From assembly GCA_951640165.1 (NCBI GenBank), contig OX621265.1, forward strand, positions 21,837,001 to 21,901,000: DNA of 64,000 nucleotides, given 5' to 3'. The position numbers and the translations under genes were made by a program. Origin of the DNA: Pseudoips prasinana. Taxonomy: Eukaryota > Arthropoda > Insecta > Lepidoptera > Nolidae. This document shows, piece after piece, positions 61,501 to 63,815 of this stretch. The stretch's first letter is position 1. The number at the start of each line of letters is the position of its first letter. Under the pieces are notes generated by a model. The model saw only the letters and a program-made list of their open reading frames with translations. It had not been told where the DNA came from and did not search any database.

Positions 61501-61629
61501 GACATGTCGGAGCTAAGTTGCAACTTAACGCTTGGACAGAGAACTTATGAGTGCGACACGTGTGACGAGAGCTTTATCTGTAAGGGCTCTTTGACAACTC
61601 ATCTTCTTATACATGCGAATACCGTGTAA
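23569..61629 (+). CDS. Six-exon C2H2 zinc-finger protein gene (whole model)
   Basis: Probable nuclear DNA-binding protein of about 433 residues. The join is 23569..23671, 26481..26597, 29346..29477, 31926..32096, 36994..37164, 61022..61629. All five introns have GT...AG ends and split codons after the first base, so exon lengths (103, 117, 132, 171, 171, 608) keep one open frame from ATG to TAA. Exons 1-5 encode an acidic N-terminal half with sumoylation-like psi-K-x-E sites (IKEE, VKME, VKEE). Exon 6 carries five intact and two decayed C2H2 fingers. Combining a low-complexity acidic N-terminus with C-terminal fingers is common in insect zinc-finger factors. Targets are unknown. Intron 5 (23.9 kb) hosts many transposons on both strands. 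A transcribed but decaying paralogue cannot be excluded. Confidence 0.8.
23805..24225 (-). mobile_element. LINE C-terminal fragment in intron 1
   Basis: The minus-strand frame reads ERRALSVRANMIARRFARC, FRAYCTSFYTCSLWAHYTQ and GLPRFCSASGMFAEARVD. This is the tail of a LINE ORF widespread in insects, placed after the RT domain. The frame is open for 142 codons, then ends in an unrelated stop. Confidence 0.75.
24233..24440 (+). mobile_element. Helitron-like fragment
   Basis: TCCTACTAATATTATAAACG followed by GTTTGTTACTCTTTCACG matches the 5' start of the element at 22928. The CTAG end is missing. Confidence 0.5.
24487..24612 (+). mobile_element. Internally deleted Helitron-like element
   Basis: TCCTACTAATATTATAAATG start, TTAACGCGGGTGAAACC near the end, and AGCTAGT terminus within about 125 bp. 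It is a short derivative of the 22928 type. Confidence 0.5.
24735..24980 (+). mobile_element. SINE D
   Basis: Head GTTGGCGTGGTTGGCAAATG with a damaged B-box (GGTTGATTCCC), body TTTGTCCTGAGTCTAGGTG, tail CCATAGTACAAGCTCTGCTA. Confidence 0.85.
25007..25735 (+). repeat. Interspersed repeat P, copy 2, with a MITE inside
   Basis: Same ends as 17681-18256, AAACCGGCCAAGTGCGAGT and GGCTACGGAACCCTAAAA. A 135-bp MITE (25175-25309) is inserted near the middle, and a 10-base G run remains at about 25356. Confidence 0.85.
25175..25309. mobile_element. TA-flanked MITE, CAGACGCCAGCACATC family
   Basis: TIRs CAGACGCCAGCACATC and GATGTGCTGGCGTCTG close a foldback whose arms continue through CCCCAATCTGTCAAATTTC. 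TA flanks both sides, as in Tc1/mariner-type insertions. Relatives are at 28375 (full), 38964, 40166 and 59707 (partial). Confidence 0.85.
25994..26075 (-). mobile_element. Degenerate SINE C fragment
   Basis: ACAAATAGTTATATAAATAGTT at the left and CGCGCCACACGTGCAGTG at the right match the reverse of family C, with the middle decayed. 25740-25993 has no recognised feature. Confidence 0.45.
26107..26300 (-). mobile_element. LINE C-terminal fragment
   Basis: The minus-strand frame contains RGRPRRTFSEQIGDVLKKGQ, then NRRTCIKNIMSV and WKSVVSAYSSGQQ, the extreme C-terminus of an RTE/CR1-like endonuclease-reverse transcriptase common in Lepidoptera. Confidence 0.65.
26481..26597 (+). CDS. Zinc-finger gene exon 2
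   Basis: Acceptor TGTCATTTACAG|CATTC and donor GAAG|GTAAGA are both strong. It encodes AFSDEVQIQSHFEYIPVLEN and a highly acidic EEDSDDVVMKIEIEE end. Phase 1 in and out. A LINE-alpha 3' end begins within about 10 bp of the donor. Confidence 0.75.
26605..26885 (-). mobile_element. LINE-alpha 3' UTR fragment
   Basis: AATAAAATAAAAAAGG, then TTTTTATTCACGTAGACTTT and the following LINE-alpha blocks to TAATATTTTTAATACATATTG. Confidence 0.85.
26890..26985 (-). mobile_element. LINE 3' tail fragment
   Basis: GGCAGACTTAATGCCAAAGG and CATTTTATCCCAG are the reverse of the tail at 12280-12360. Confidence 0.5.
26988..27085 (-). mobile_element. LINE-alpha 3' UTR piece
   Basis: TTTAGGTACACGGATTGTATG to GCTTGTATTAAGTTATTG repeats a part of LINE-alpha already present at 26740-26830, so it is a separate copy or a local duplication. 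Confidence 0.7.
27090..27810. other. Intron sequence, unassigned
   Basis: A moderately GC-rich middle (GCTTCACCGCTCAGTGTCAT, GTTGATCCTGGCTTACAGG) may be an old repeat. No coding domain or terminal repeat was found. Confidence 0.3.
27811..28242. mobile_element. 430-bp MITE-like element
   Basis: Left ACATATACAACATGTAACGT and AATTAACGCA pair with right TGCGTTAATT and AAGTTACATGTTGTATATAC with one or two differences. The interior is AT-rich and noncoding. The target duplication was not resolved. Confidence 0.65.
28375..28510. mobile_element. TA-flanked MITE, CAGACGCC family
   Basis: Left TIR CAGACGCCAGCACATCCGG is intact. The right end GATGTGCCGGCGTC is decayed. The interior is inverted relative to the copy at 25175. 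Confidence 0.8.
28513..29290 (-). mobile_element. LINE 3' end with RT C-terminal tail
   Basis: The minus frame 29290-28952 reads VRNFYGQRTIKYLTPKFVRT, APQIYNKIPFSYKTL and KQGYYSVNDFLLDK, the C-terminal tail of a jockey/CR1-like LINE related to those at 32660 and 35395. 28513-28950 is its 3' UTR. The zinc-finger exon 3 starts 56 bp after it. Confidence 0.75.
29346..29477 (+). CDS. Zinc-finger gene exon 3
   Basis: Acceptor TTGTCGGCAG|GAACA and donor TCAG|GTAAGT. It encodes TLPEDAQFNTEEEPTPADGI and two psi-K-x-E sites, VKME and VKEE, in SVKMERV and YEVKEELEL. Phase 1 at both ends. Confidence 0.8.
29478..29871. other. Intron 3 start, no feature seen
   Basis: Unique-looking AT-rich intron sequence without repeats recognisable here. 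Confidence 0.4.
29872..30112 (-). mobile_element. Helitron-like short element
   Basis: Left ACTAGCAGTGCCCGCG is the reversed CTAG end. The right edge TTTATAATATTAGTATAGATT is the reversed start. Interior TCGGTTCAGTAGATCCAGAG is typical of the class. Confidence 0.55.
30215..30590 (-). mobile_element. SINE A, full length
   Basis: Tail at the left (ATGTCCTCCTAGCCGAATTT), body CCATCACTCTCATGATCCGA and GTGCTCTCCGAGGCACGGGG, B-box complement GGGATTTGAACCC, and head complement ACCGCTAGACCAACGAGGC at the right. Confidence 0.9.
30715..30880 (-). mobile_element. SINE D fragment
   Basis: Tail complement CCATCTGATCCCAAACTAAG and GTACTATGGAAACCAGATAA at the left, body ACCCAGACTCAGGATAGACA at the right. 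The tRNA-like head is missing. Confidence 0.7.
30890..31860. repeat. Inverted-motif interspersed element with GC-rich core
   Basis: The left part (30890-31170) repeats motifs such as TTTCATTTCACC and TTTTCACCGAAG. The right part (31500-31860) holds their reverse complements, TTCAGTAAAATG and GGTAAAATGATACC. The two AT-rich arms enclose a CAGGCATGC repeat and a GC-rich block at 31251-31500. It may be one foldback element with an insertion. The arms are too diverged to align by eye in detail. Confidence 0.4.
31175..31250. repeat. Short tandem repeat
   Basis: CAGGCATGCA and AGCATGCAAGCAGG units repeat about four times imperfectly. The short frame across it (MQAGMQLAAGMQ) is an artefact. Confidence 0.75.
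31926..32096 (+). CDS. Zinc-finger gene exon 4 (duplicate A)
   Basis: Acceptor TCTTATTTGCAG|AAGTA and donor TATC|GTAAGT. It encodes VQVPPGLELSELRSKAVESL, then MSLTLLKTKAQPVM. It is the same length (171 bp) and phase as exon 5, and about three quarters of the 56 complete codons are identical. The matching DNA extends past the donor to about 32275, so a block of roughly 350 bp was duplicated. Not homologous to a known domain that I recognise. Confidence 0.8.
32230..32276 (+). mobile_element. RTE fragment downstream of exon 4
   Basis: CCGCAGGCGAACCAAAGTCA and CCGAGAT match the RTE C-terminal coding region. The equivalent piece follows exon 5 at 37287-37335. Confidence 0.55.
32281..32600 (+). 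mobile_element. LINE-beta-type tail and 3' UTR
   Basis: The frame 32283-32546 reads TATFYHRTSRHRQRVHPRTL, RFQRNFLPRTLRLWNELP and KKGVVRFLKSR, parallel to the tail of the LINE at 20076. CTTACCATCAGGTGGGCCGA marks the 3' UTR. Confidence 0.8.
32660..34857 (+). mobile_element. LINE-gamma, RT half with polyA
   Basis: A 5'-truncated jockey/CR1-like element. It starts inside the EN-RT linker and ends in an A run at about 34840-34855 after AATAAAGAATACTGAATAC. The two long frames 32678-33265 and 33246-34634 are one RT frame broken at a perfect 16-bp palindrome (33240-33275). Confidence 0.9.
32678..34634 (+). pseudogene. LINE-gamma reverse transcriptase, one frameshift
   Basis: The first part (195 codons) gives the linker, with KPTWITKGLKKSCKRKREL and SHGYDSIITSIVKK. 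The second frame carries the RT core: VIKPIHKKGDKTAIENYRPI, LFMDMSKAFD with the first catalytic Asp, IPQGSILGPL, and the active site FADD at its residues 194-197. The thumb and tail follow (FLGLIVDCHLTWKDHI, SNIRYGIIYWGNST, KVYNNIPLAIR). The frames overlap at 33246-33265, where a single-base shift would join them. Apart from this shift no stop interrupts about 650 codons, so the copy is relatively recent. It is not mobile alone because the endonuclease is missing. Confidence 0.88.
34858..35045 (+). mobile_element. RTE C-terminal fragment plus GC-rich flank
   Basis: CTGAAGTGGCAATGGGCGGC and AGCTCGTAAAGCCGACGGCC correspond to the LKWQWAG end of RTE. From about 34950 the sequence is GC-rich and unassigned. 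Confidence 0.6.
35085..35325 (-). mobile_element. SINE B, full length
   Basis: GGACAATGTCACACAGATCA, TGGGTACCAGGCGACGATAT, B-box complement GGGATTCGAACCC and head TAGGCTACGGTGACCG. Confidence 0.9.
35395..36135 (-). mobile_element. LINE 3' end with RT C-terminal pieces
   Basis: The minus strand from 36135 reads ENSTDKMIIFKAQKRCIRAM and TTDSCMPYF, then in a shifted frame LPSLYIFETAIFVKSN. This is the C-terminal part of a LINE related to LINE-gamma (compare its FKAQKKCIRSF). 35395-35690 is 3' UTR. Frameshifted and dead. Confidence 0.7.
36140..36475. repeat. Unclassified GC-richer repeat
   Basis: Contains CTGGGAAGAGGGGGGAACAC and GCGATGGCCCAGGTCTCCGC. No domain or end signature was recognised. 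Confidence 0.3.
36478..36560 (-). mobile_element. SINE A tail fragment
   Basis: AATGTCCTCCTGGCCGAATTTC and GGCACGGCGGCCATTCC match the reversed 3' end of family A. Confidence 0.7.
36561..36993. other. Intron 4 end, no gene seen
   Basis: A short AG-rich run lies at about 36802-36825. Otherwise no feature is recognised. Confidence 0.4.
36994..37164 (+). CDS. Zinc-finger gene exon 5 (duplicate B)
   Basis: Acceptor TCTTATTTGCAG|AGGTA and donor TATC|GTGAGT. It encodes VHVPSALELSELRSKAVESL and MSLTLLKTKAQPVM. The 15-bp acceptor region and first 40 bp of the following intron are nearly identical to those of exon 4. Because both copies start and end in phase 1, a transcript could include either or both without a shift. 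Confidence 0.8.
37287..37625 (+). mobile_element. RTE fragment split by a SINE B
   Basis: CCGCAGGCGAACCAACGTCA and GACATAGCCCGATGAA (37290-37335) are continued at 37600 by AACTGAAGTGGCAGTGGGCG. The SINE B (37360-37600, minus strand) lies between the two halves. Confidence 0.7.
37360..37600 (-). mobile_element. SINE B in an RTE fragment
   Basis: GGGACAATGTCACACAGATT at the left to AACTAGGCTACGATTGCC at the right, with the B-box complement GGGATTCGAACCC. Essentially full length. Confidence 0.9.
37735..38115 (-). mobile_element. LINE-alpha 3' UTR fragment
   Basis: CAGAACATATTTGTAGTATT to CTACTACCGGTTTCAACACG in the order of the reversed LINE-alpha 3' UTR. The terminal tail is missing. Confidence 0.85.
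38116..38585. other. Mixed repeat debris
   Basis: Includes ATAGCTCGTAGAGCCGACGG (RTE, 38258) and TTGTCAAAGTCAAAGTAAA (38279), which resembles a minus-strand lepidopteran LINE 3' terminus. The rest is unassigned. Confidence 0.35.
38588..38705 (+). mobile_element. RTE C-terminal fragment
   Basis: AGAAAGGTTCTTGAGTGGCG, ACCACGAACCGGAAGGCGCA and GCGTGGGCAGGCCCCC match the RTE end at 19740-19800. Confidence 0.75.
38765..38876 (+). mobile_element. Helitron-like 3' end
   Basis: TTTATCCCGAAGTATTACGC and GCGGAACGAAGTCCGCGAGC form the hairpin region before the final CTAGTT at 38873. Confidence 0.5.
38964..39002. mobile_element. CAGACGCC MITE, left end only
   Basis: TA|CAGACGCCGGCACATC followed by CCAATCTGTCCAA, then unrelated sequence. 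Confidence 0.65.
39003..39560. other. Unassigned intron sequence
   Basis: A block at 39260-39360 (AAAGCGATCCTCGCCGCTGA, ACCTAGGTGGACGACCCGG) looks like an old repeat. AT-rich tracts follow. No gene is seen. Confidence 0.3.
39570..39857. repeat. Possible insertion flanked by CACTATATC
   Basis: CACTATATC occurs at about 39561-39569 and again just after 39857, flanking a GC-rich to AT-rich block that starts GTACCTGAGCTGACGG and ends CATCCCCGTTACAC. The ends are not inverted. Solo LTR or unknown element; the nine-base match may be chance. Confidence 0.3.
39905..40105 (+). pseudogene. DDE_3-type transposase C-terminal fragment
   Basis: Reads AQLFEIIKEHKQPPVYEADV and, after a shift, DSDTSDDVEHEEMSDVDILD before a stop, followed by AATAAA. 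The first block parallels the region before the last catalytic residue in insect IS630-Tc1-mariner transposases, and the acidic Ser/Asp end parallels the relic at 3754. The last catalytic segment is absent. Confidence 0.45.
40166..40265. mobile_element. CAGACGCC MITE, truncated
   Basis: TA|CAGACGCCAGCACATG, then CCCCAATCTGTCAAATTTCC and GTGAACCTTATGC. The right arm is lost. Confidence 0.75.
40270..41071. other. 5' flank of the CxxC/SWIM gene
   Basis: No repeat is recognised. The 200 bp before the ATG at 41072 become less AT-rich and include TTTGACAGCGCAAGTCAC and CAACTCGAGTGACTTTGAG, so a promoter or 5' UTR for the gene starting at 41072 is plausible but unproven. Confidence 0.3.
41072..41197 (+). 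CDS. CxxC/SWIM gene exon a
   Basis: ATG in CATTATGGATAGT. It encodes 42 residues including RRCINCSLRLRHRSWQSLC and LLATWISPTP. The donor is CCG|GTATGT, phase 0. RCINC is the first CxxC of a putative zinc-binding module completed in exon b (GILCIECVAAL). The DNA-binding role is inferred from the Cys pattern only. Confidence 0.6.
41298..41504 (+). CDS. CxxC/SWIM gene exon b
   Basis: Acceptor TATTGTCTCAG|ATATC, donor CTG|GTATGT, 207 bp, phase 0 at both ends. It closes module 1 (SRHGILCIECVAALQAAS) and opens module 2 (HRSVCFLCGTSVLRLRAIRV, ending VDRISPHL). The module 2 continuation is in exon c at 52451. Both modules are cut by an intron directly after the W/R-ISP motif, showing that module and intron were duplicated together. 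Confidence 0.6.
41505..41854. other. Intron b-c start, no feature seen
   Basis: Unassigned sequence before the Helitron-like element. Confidence 0.4.
41855..42186 (+). mobile_element. Helitron-like element abutting the mariner
   Basis: TATATATAAAAATGAAACCC start, GTGAACGGCTGGACCGATTT block, and GTCTGTCGGGTCAACTAGT end. The terminal CTAGT lies 8-10 bp before the mariner TIR. Confidence 0.5.
42194..43475 (-). mobile_element. Mariner transposon, complete (1282 bp)
   Basis: TIRs GGTCTTTACCTATGAAATTG (left) and the complement CAATTTCATAGGTAAAGACC (right) extend through CCGTT. TA flanks both at 42192-42193 and 43476-43477. The single transposase frame fills the inside. Length, TA duplication and coding content are all classic for mariner. 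Confidence 0.95.
42269..43327 (-). CDS. Mariner transposase, D,D34D, apparently intact
   Basis: Cuts and pastes the element at TA sites; acts in the nucleus as a multimer bound to the TIRs. The frame is 352 codons. The second Met (position 14, MDTLKIRVIMEYEYRR, at 43288) gives 339 residues and is the likelier start, matching the family's usual length of about 340-350. The N-terminal helix-turn-helix region is about residues 20-120, followed by the linker signature KWVPHEL (126-132). Catalytic residues are D164 in TCDEKW, D256 in HDNARPH and D291 in SPDLAPTDYYFF, giving the D,D34D spacing. The block KVKKLDKWVPHEL and the C-terminus RWQRCIDCMGDYFD are as in the cecropia subfamily. No stop or shift is present, so recent or current activity is possible. 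Confidence 0.95.
   Translation of the reverse strand: MLHFHRISIFFVIMDTLKIRVIMEYEYRRGSNAAQAARNINDVYGANTTNQRTTCYWFARFRSGNFDLKNEPRGRPKTLVDNDELKAVVEADDTQSTAELAAAFDVSVKTILVHLRQIGKVKKLDKWVPHELNDRQREVRVETCLALLNRHTNEGILNRIVTCDEKWILFDNRKRSASWLDPGSAPKQCPKRKLTPRKVMVTVWWSSAGVIHHSFLPNGVSITADVYCEELSTMMEKLAHLQPALVNRSSPLLLHDNARPHTAQQTVSKLQELGLEALRHPPYSPDLAPTDYYFFQNLDNFLAGKKFNTREAVQNAFEEFVASRPADFFKKGINKLPLRWQRCIDCMGDYFD
43476..43506. repeat. TA microsatellite
   Basis: About 15 TA units between the mariner and the GC-rich block. It may be the target in which both elements inserted. Confidence 0.9.
43507..52304 (+). mobile_element. Putative solo LTR enlarged by an internal minisatellite
   Basis: The block begins TGTAACAAAATCTACAACTC and ends GCAAACCTGTGACA, i.e. 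TG...CA ends with TGTAACA/TGTGACA termini. An AATAAA lies near 52255, followed by GACAGTTTCGTTTTGAC, as in the R-U5 part of an LTR. TATATA on both sides could be the target duplication but cannot be told from the TA repeat. The inside is the 58-unit tandem array. The LTR reading is inference. Confidence 0.4.
43594..52235. repeat. Minisatellite, about 58 units of 138/140/153 bp
   Basis: Unit landmarks are GAGCACCGGCGTG(TG)CGCGG, CAGTTACTGCGCTGTCGGAC, CACCTCCCCGGTCGGACAGC and GGGGTCCCGCTCCCTGTTCT. Short units (138 bp, or 140 with an extra TG) form the first eleven. Long units (153 bp) add CTTTGTTACTGTAACACAC. After 45003 the order is about 4 long, 2 short, 14 long, 2 short, 5 long, 2 short, 18 long. 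Because 153 and 138 are multiples of three, phantom frames of up to 1002 codons run through the array. GC content is far above the surroundings. Confidence 0.95.
52451..52615 (+). CDS. CxxC/SWIM gene exon c, cut by a transposon
   Basis: Acceptor CCCTGCACAG|GTCCC, phase 0. It encodes VPHLQKVCRACWMAAKRIVQ, completing module 2 with its second CxxC, then an acidic DIAEDTPVIESIAEPIPNQQ stretch. At 52616 the inner TIR element starts mid-codon in CAT|CGTCCCC, so the exon has no natural end. The expected catalytic or middle region is not found before 58295. Confidence 0.6.
53249..53506. mobile_element. MITE-like insert
   Basis: GAAGTTATACTTCTTTGGCG at the left and CGCCAAAAGAAGTATAACTTC at the right are inverted. 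The first copy of the host element (near 16190) lacks this segment, which confirms insertion. Confidence 0.7.
53660..54255 (+). pseudogene. RTE linker/RT fragment within the second composite copy
   Basis: Reads DFALQLMEEIRKRVLTSS, NRQISKSLTRDTRQFN and KEAIDRNKGSKVF, matching minus 14840-14600, then AGGTPILRTFQKLFNSVI and KKGDKTLLKN. It ends abruptly at about 54255, where the noncoding far end begins. Confidence 0.75.
54401..54499. other. Junction sequence
   Basis: AT-rich, unassigned. Confidence 0.3.
54500..55255 (-). pseudogene. BEL/Pao retrotransposon, integrase C-terminal fragment
   Basis: The minus strand from 55255 reads INLHFIAAYSPHSGGLWEAG, KFHLLRVLGLCNLTYEELN, QIEAILNSRPLTPL and LTPGHFIIGRP, the end of a BEL/Pao integrase core with its catalytic Glu region. 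After a frameshift at about 54800 it continues as KWQSCNDGLKLDTLVVVKDD and LPPLKWRLGRIVALYPG, the typical C-terminal domain. No LTR was found beside it, and the rest of pol is missing. Confidence 0.85.
55250..56893 (+). mobile_element. LINE RT fragment split by a TA-flanked DNA element
   Basis: Part 1 (55250-55557) reads LLNKLYGIGIRGMAHERLTS, then SIPQGSVIGCLLFLIYIN and MFADDISLL with the RT active site. Part 2 (56166-56893) continues with TDWMTEHNLEINFQKTKI, LLGLTLDTHINWKALVKK, SWLSYGVILWANSTE and VYNKLPEELKK. Joining the parts across the insert gives the normal jockey/CR1 order. It is truncated 5' against the BEL fragment and 3' against LINE-alpha copy 2. Confidence 0.85.
55558..56165. mobile_element. 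608-bp TIR element inserted in a LINE
   Basis: Left AAGGACCATGCAAAAAAT and right ATTTTTTGCATGGTCCTT are inverted and flanked by TA (55556-55557 and 56166-56167). The inverted match resumes inside as GTCCCAACCCACCAACAGA after a 12-13 base interruption on the left. There is no transposase. Tc1/mariner-type by its TA target. Confidence 0.8.
56885..58290 (-). mobile_element. LINE-alpha copy 2
   Basis: Reverse-oriented and nearly identical to 4440-5860: tail AATAAAAAAGGCTTTTATTC, 3' UTR, and coding from 58290 to 57573. The coding part has one frameshift at about 58015 (copy 1 is shifted elsewhere). It includes VRAIYGLGSRDSLRNLFKEI and FYNKLPTQITDLP. Confidence 0.88.
58295..58978 (+). pseudogene. 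SWIM-like C-terminal part of the CxxC/SWIM gene
   Basis: The frame starts FRQEFVWRAAKHLMEDFRTG, shifts once at about 58387, then runs open to TAA at 58976: EDIPKHRLTVANLLADIVET, GNHDHLNHFPSLTIDDLKRL, GTYQLKQARSYYGEHF, LIRGRIKSRHVGSRKYYTY and YYCSCVVGKRTVGCCAHVM. CxC...CxH at the end fits a SWIM zinc motif. I recognise this layout from the C-terminal region of transposon-encoded proteins with HTH_Tnp_4/DDE_Tnp_4 domains in insects and Hydra. The DDE core itself is missing between 52615 and 58295, where transposons are inserted, and the one shift makes this copy a pseudogene. Confidence 0.6.
58979..59234. other. 3' flank of the SWIM relic
   Basis: AACTAATATTATAAAGAGA at about 59070 resembles a Helitron-like 5' start. 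Nothing else is recognised. Confidence 0.3.
59235..59475 (+). mobile_element. Old SINE A body
   Basis: GCCCGGAGGCAGGAAG, GCATATGAAACCGTCTATCC, TGCACTACAATATATCCTGC and GTTGAGATTGGCCACC follow the family A body in order with many substitutions. The tRNA-like head is absent. Confidence 0.6.
59707..59743. mobile_element. CAGACGCC MITE, right end only
   Basis: TTGACAGATTGGGGTAGCTG and GATGTGCTGGCGTCTG. Confidence 0.65.
59750..60312. other. Intron sequence, no feature seen
   Basis: Short frames without domains. A small GC-rich patch lies at 60060-60105. No terminal repeats found. Confidence 0.4.
60313..60986 (-). mobile_element. Helitron-like element next to exon 6
   Basis: Left CTAGCTGGTGCCCGCGACTT is a reversed CTAG end with a GCGGACGAAGTCGCGGGC hairpin. 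The right edge ends in TATTATATGTATAGATT. A roughly 95-bp segment (CGATATCGAAT.TAGATCACG to TATATGTATAGAT) is present twice, at 60622-60715 and 60894-60986. The second copy ends 35 bp before the exon 6 acceptor. Confidence 0.6.
61022..61629 (+). CDS. Zinc-finger gene exon 6: C2H2 fingers and stop
   Basis: Acceptor TTATTCTTGTTGCAG|GAACT, phase 1 in, TAA at 61627-61629. Fingers in order: CIICQTVFQQKSILNDHMLTH-type intact finger; a decayed one whose first Cys is Ser (SDICQKSF) and whose first His is lost; three good fingers starting CDICKKHFTQ, CAICLRTFKL and CHICQKRFTH; a decayed CDMSELSCNLTL; and a good last finger CDTCDESFICKGSLTTHLLIH minus one base of doubt. H-x3-H spacing holds in all five good ones. 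Linkers (THTDKNSHE, THVTERPHK) are near TGEKP type in part. The decay of two fingers suggests relaxed constraint or a shift in specificity. Confidence 0.85.
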
Positions 61630-61669
61630 ATGTTATGTGTGACATAGGAGCTTAGGAACTCCTATCCTC

Positions 61670-62260
61670 GACACTGGAATAGTACCAAAACAATGTTGTT
61701 TATCTGTATTATAAAAAAGGGAATACTTTAGACATCGGGAACTACAAACCCATCGGTCTACTGACAGAATTGAATCGCTGAAAATATTCACTCTTCGCAA
61801 CCAGTGGAACGGGCAGGCTTCTGCACCGGTTTCAGCCAAGCCGATCATAATATATAAAATGCGGAATAACTAATTGAAATGCACAACGAATGCAACAAAT
61901 ATTTATATATAGCCTTTATCGACTATAGCAAAGCTTTTGACAGCATCGCTCAGTCTGGAACGCTTTGGAAGCATCAACCGTAGAAGATAAATACATAAAC
62001 ATAATAAAATACGTATACTCAAATCAAACAGAGTTGAAGAGTAGAGTCAAAATGGAAAGAAGAGACGATCCGCTTTAAATAGAAAGAGGAGTTCCACAAG
62101 GCGTACAAGGCGGCCCTGAGCTGTCTCAGAAACTATTTTTAAGAACTTATACTGGACACAATATGGCATTCATATCGATGGAGATTGTCTGAATCATCTC
62201 AGGTTTGCAGATGATATCGTTATAATCGCTGAGACCAACAATTGCAATATATGCTCTGCA
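61670..62260 (+). pseudogene. RTE-like reverse transcriptase relic
   Basis: With shifts it reads KKGNTLDIGNYKPIGLL, YIAFIDYSKAFDSI-like sequence at about 61905-61950, RGVPQGVQGGPELS, and NHLRFADDIVIIAE at 62190-62233. The order of RT blocks is right, but most joints are frameshifted. It is a different RTE lineage from 13140-16050. I give these blocks as read and do not restore the frame. Confidence 0.65.
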
Positions 62261-62720
62261 AACTAAACCAAAAAAAGCGAATAGGTGTGCCTACAAATGA
62301 AATAACAGCTCTAACTCTCTCTTGGCCACTACCACAGCTACGATCAATGCATAGAAAGCTAGGGCAACCTAAGGGCGAGATAAATTTGCTCCTCCTCTGT
62401 TTGTCTCGCGAAAGGAAAAAATACCTCCGGGACATAATTTTCCATGGCCAACCCGGAGGACTCTTTAAAGACTACGTTTCAGGTCGGCAGATTCAAAGAA
62501 AACATGTGCAATTGGAGTTACATTCCCACATTACAAACATCTGCGAGTGCGGCGAGTCACCCCAAAGTATGGCACATGTATCTGATTGCCTTCCTGTCCA
62601 GTCTCTTGTTCCCTTCAGGACTTGTATGACGCTTCAGCCAAAGCGATCAGCGTTGCTCAATTTTGGGAAGATAAAATCTAATTCTTACCATCGACACGAT
62701 AATGAAGAAGAACAGCTCTA
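62260..62720 (+). pseudogene. LINE C-terminal zinc-knuckle fragment
   Basis: The open frame contains LSWPLPQLRSMHRKLGQP, then ICECGESPQSMAHVSDCLP, a CxC...H...C end seen in several LINE ORF2 proteins. It follows the RTE relic directly but belongs to another element. Confidence 0.5.
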
Positions 62721-62869
62721 ATATACCCATCGGCATACAATTGAATAATATAGACAAATCCCATTTAGAAAACTCACAGCAAAGAAGAGGTAGAAAGAAG
62801 TATAAAAATCACATGGAAAAAATGCTGGTCACTTAAAGAAAATCCAAAAGGAAATGATGTATAGATATA

Positions 62870-63260
62870 TGACTAGATAGATATAGACCACGACCGCTCT
62901 GCCAAGAGCGTAACGAAAGAGAAGAAGAAGATATATGGAGTGAATATTAAGAGAACCGTAATGGATACCTGTCTTCTACCTAGTTTTGATAGATAGATTA
63001 ACTCTTTATTGTACCCCAATAGTAAAATGGTACAGTACAGGAGCATATAATTAAAAAGTATACAATTGGCGGTCTTATCACTAACATGTGATCTCTTCCA
63101 GACAGTTTACTCTACGGTAGACAAAGATGGACATACACGAATAAAGAGAGAAAGAGAATAAATACAACACAGAGAACAATGGAAAGAAGCATCTTCAAAA
63201 TACACAAAACTCAAAAAAACCTAAATATACTAACATTATTTAATATGTTAAAATCAGATA
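62870..63260 (+). pseudogene. RTE C-terminal relic with a small insert
   Basis: GACCACGACCGCTCTGCCAA leads into TVYSTVDKDGHTRIKRERE-type shifted sequence and QRTMERSIFKIHKTQKN, parallel to the RAMERAML block of RTE. A segment at about 62985-63100 interrupts it. Dead. Confidence 0.45.
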
Positions 63261-63289
63261 TATGGAATAAAGAAGCTTTATAATTTTGA

Positions 63290-63510
63290 CTACACGTGTG
63301 GCGCAGCGGCTAAGACAGTTGCCTCGCCGCTTCGTGTCGCGGGTTCGAGCCCCGCGCTGGACAACTATTTGTGTGACCCATAAATAGTTGTTCTGAGTGT
63401 GGATGTAATTTGTGTCCGTCTATTATATGTTTCTAAAGTAACCCGCGACACAGGGATCAGATTACCTAGTGCGGGCGTTGTCTTTTTTAACTAAGAAATT
63501 TAACTAAACA
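63290..63510 (+). mobile_element. SINE C, full length
   Basis: Head TGTGGCGCAGCGGCTAAGAC and intact B-box GGGTTCGAGCCCC, body TGACCCATAAATAGTTGTTC and TTTGTGTCCGTCTATTATAT, tail CAGATTACCTAGTGCGGGCG then a T run. Confidence 0.9.
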
Positions 63511-63639
63511 ATAATATATGGAATAAAGAAGCTTTATAATTATTATTTACGACATATATGTATATTTATTAAATATAAGAGTTTTACCCAAAGGTGTTAT
63601 TACTAAATTCAACCTGACGGTGCTACAGCAATTAATAAT

Positions 63640-63815
63640 ATACAATATCCTGGGACATAATTCACACACGGCCATCTGATGCCAAACTAAGGCTCAGGAC
63701 AAACAGACATGTTCATGTACACAAATATCTGTCCTGGGTGGGAATCGAACCCACGCCACAGCCTCCGGCGGGAAAAACAAGCATTTGCCAAGCACGCCAA
63801 CAGGCCCCTCAAACA
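63640..63815 (-). mobile_element. SINE D
   Basis: Tail complement TCCTGGGACATAATTCACAC and CCATCTGATGCCAAACTAAG. The central GTACTATGG part is deleted. B-box complement GGGAATCGAACCC and head complement GCCAAGCACGCCAACAGGCC at the right. Confidence 0.85.
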
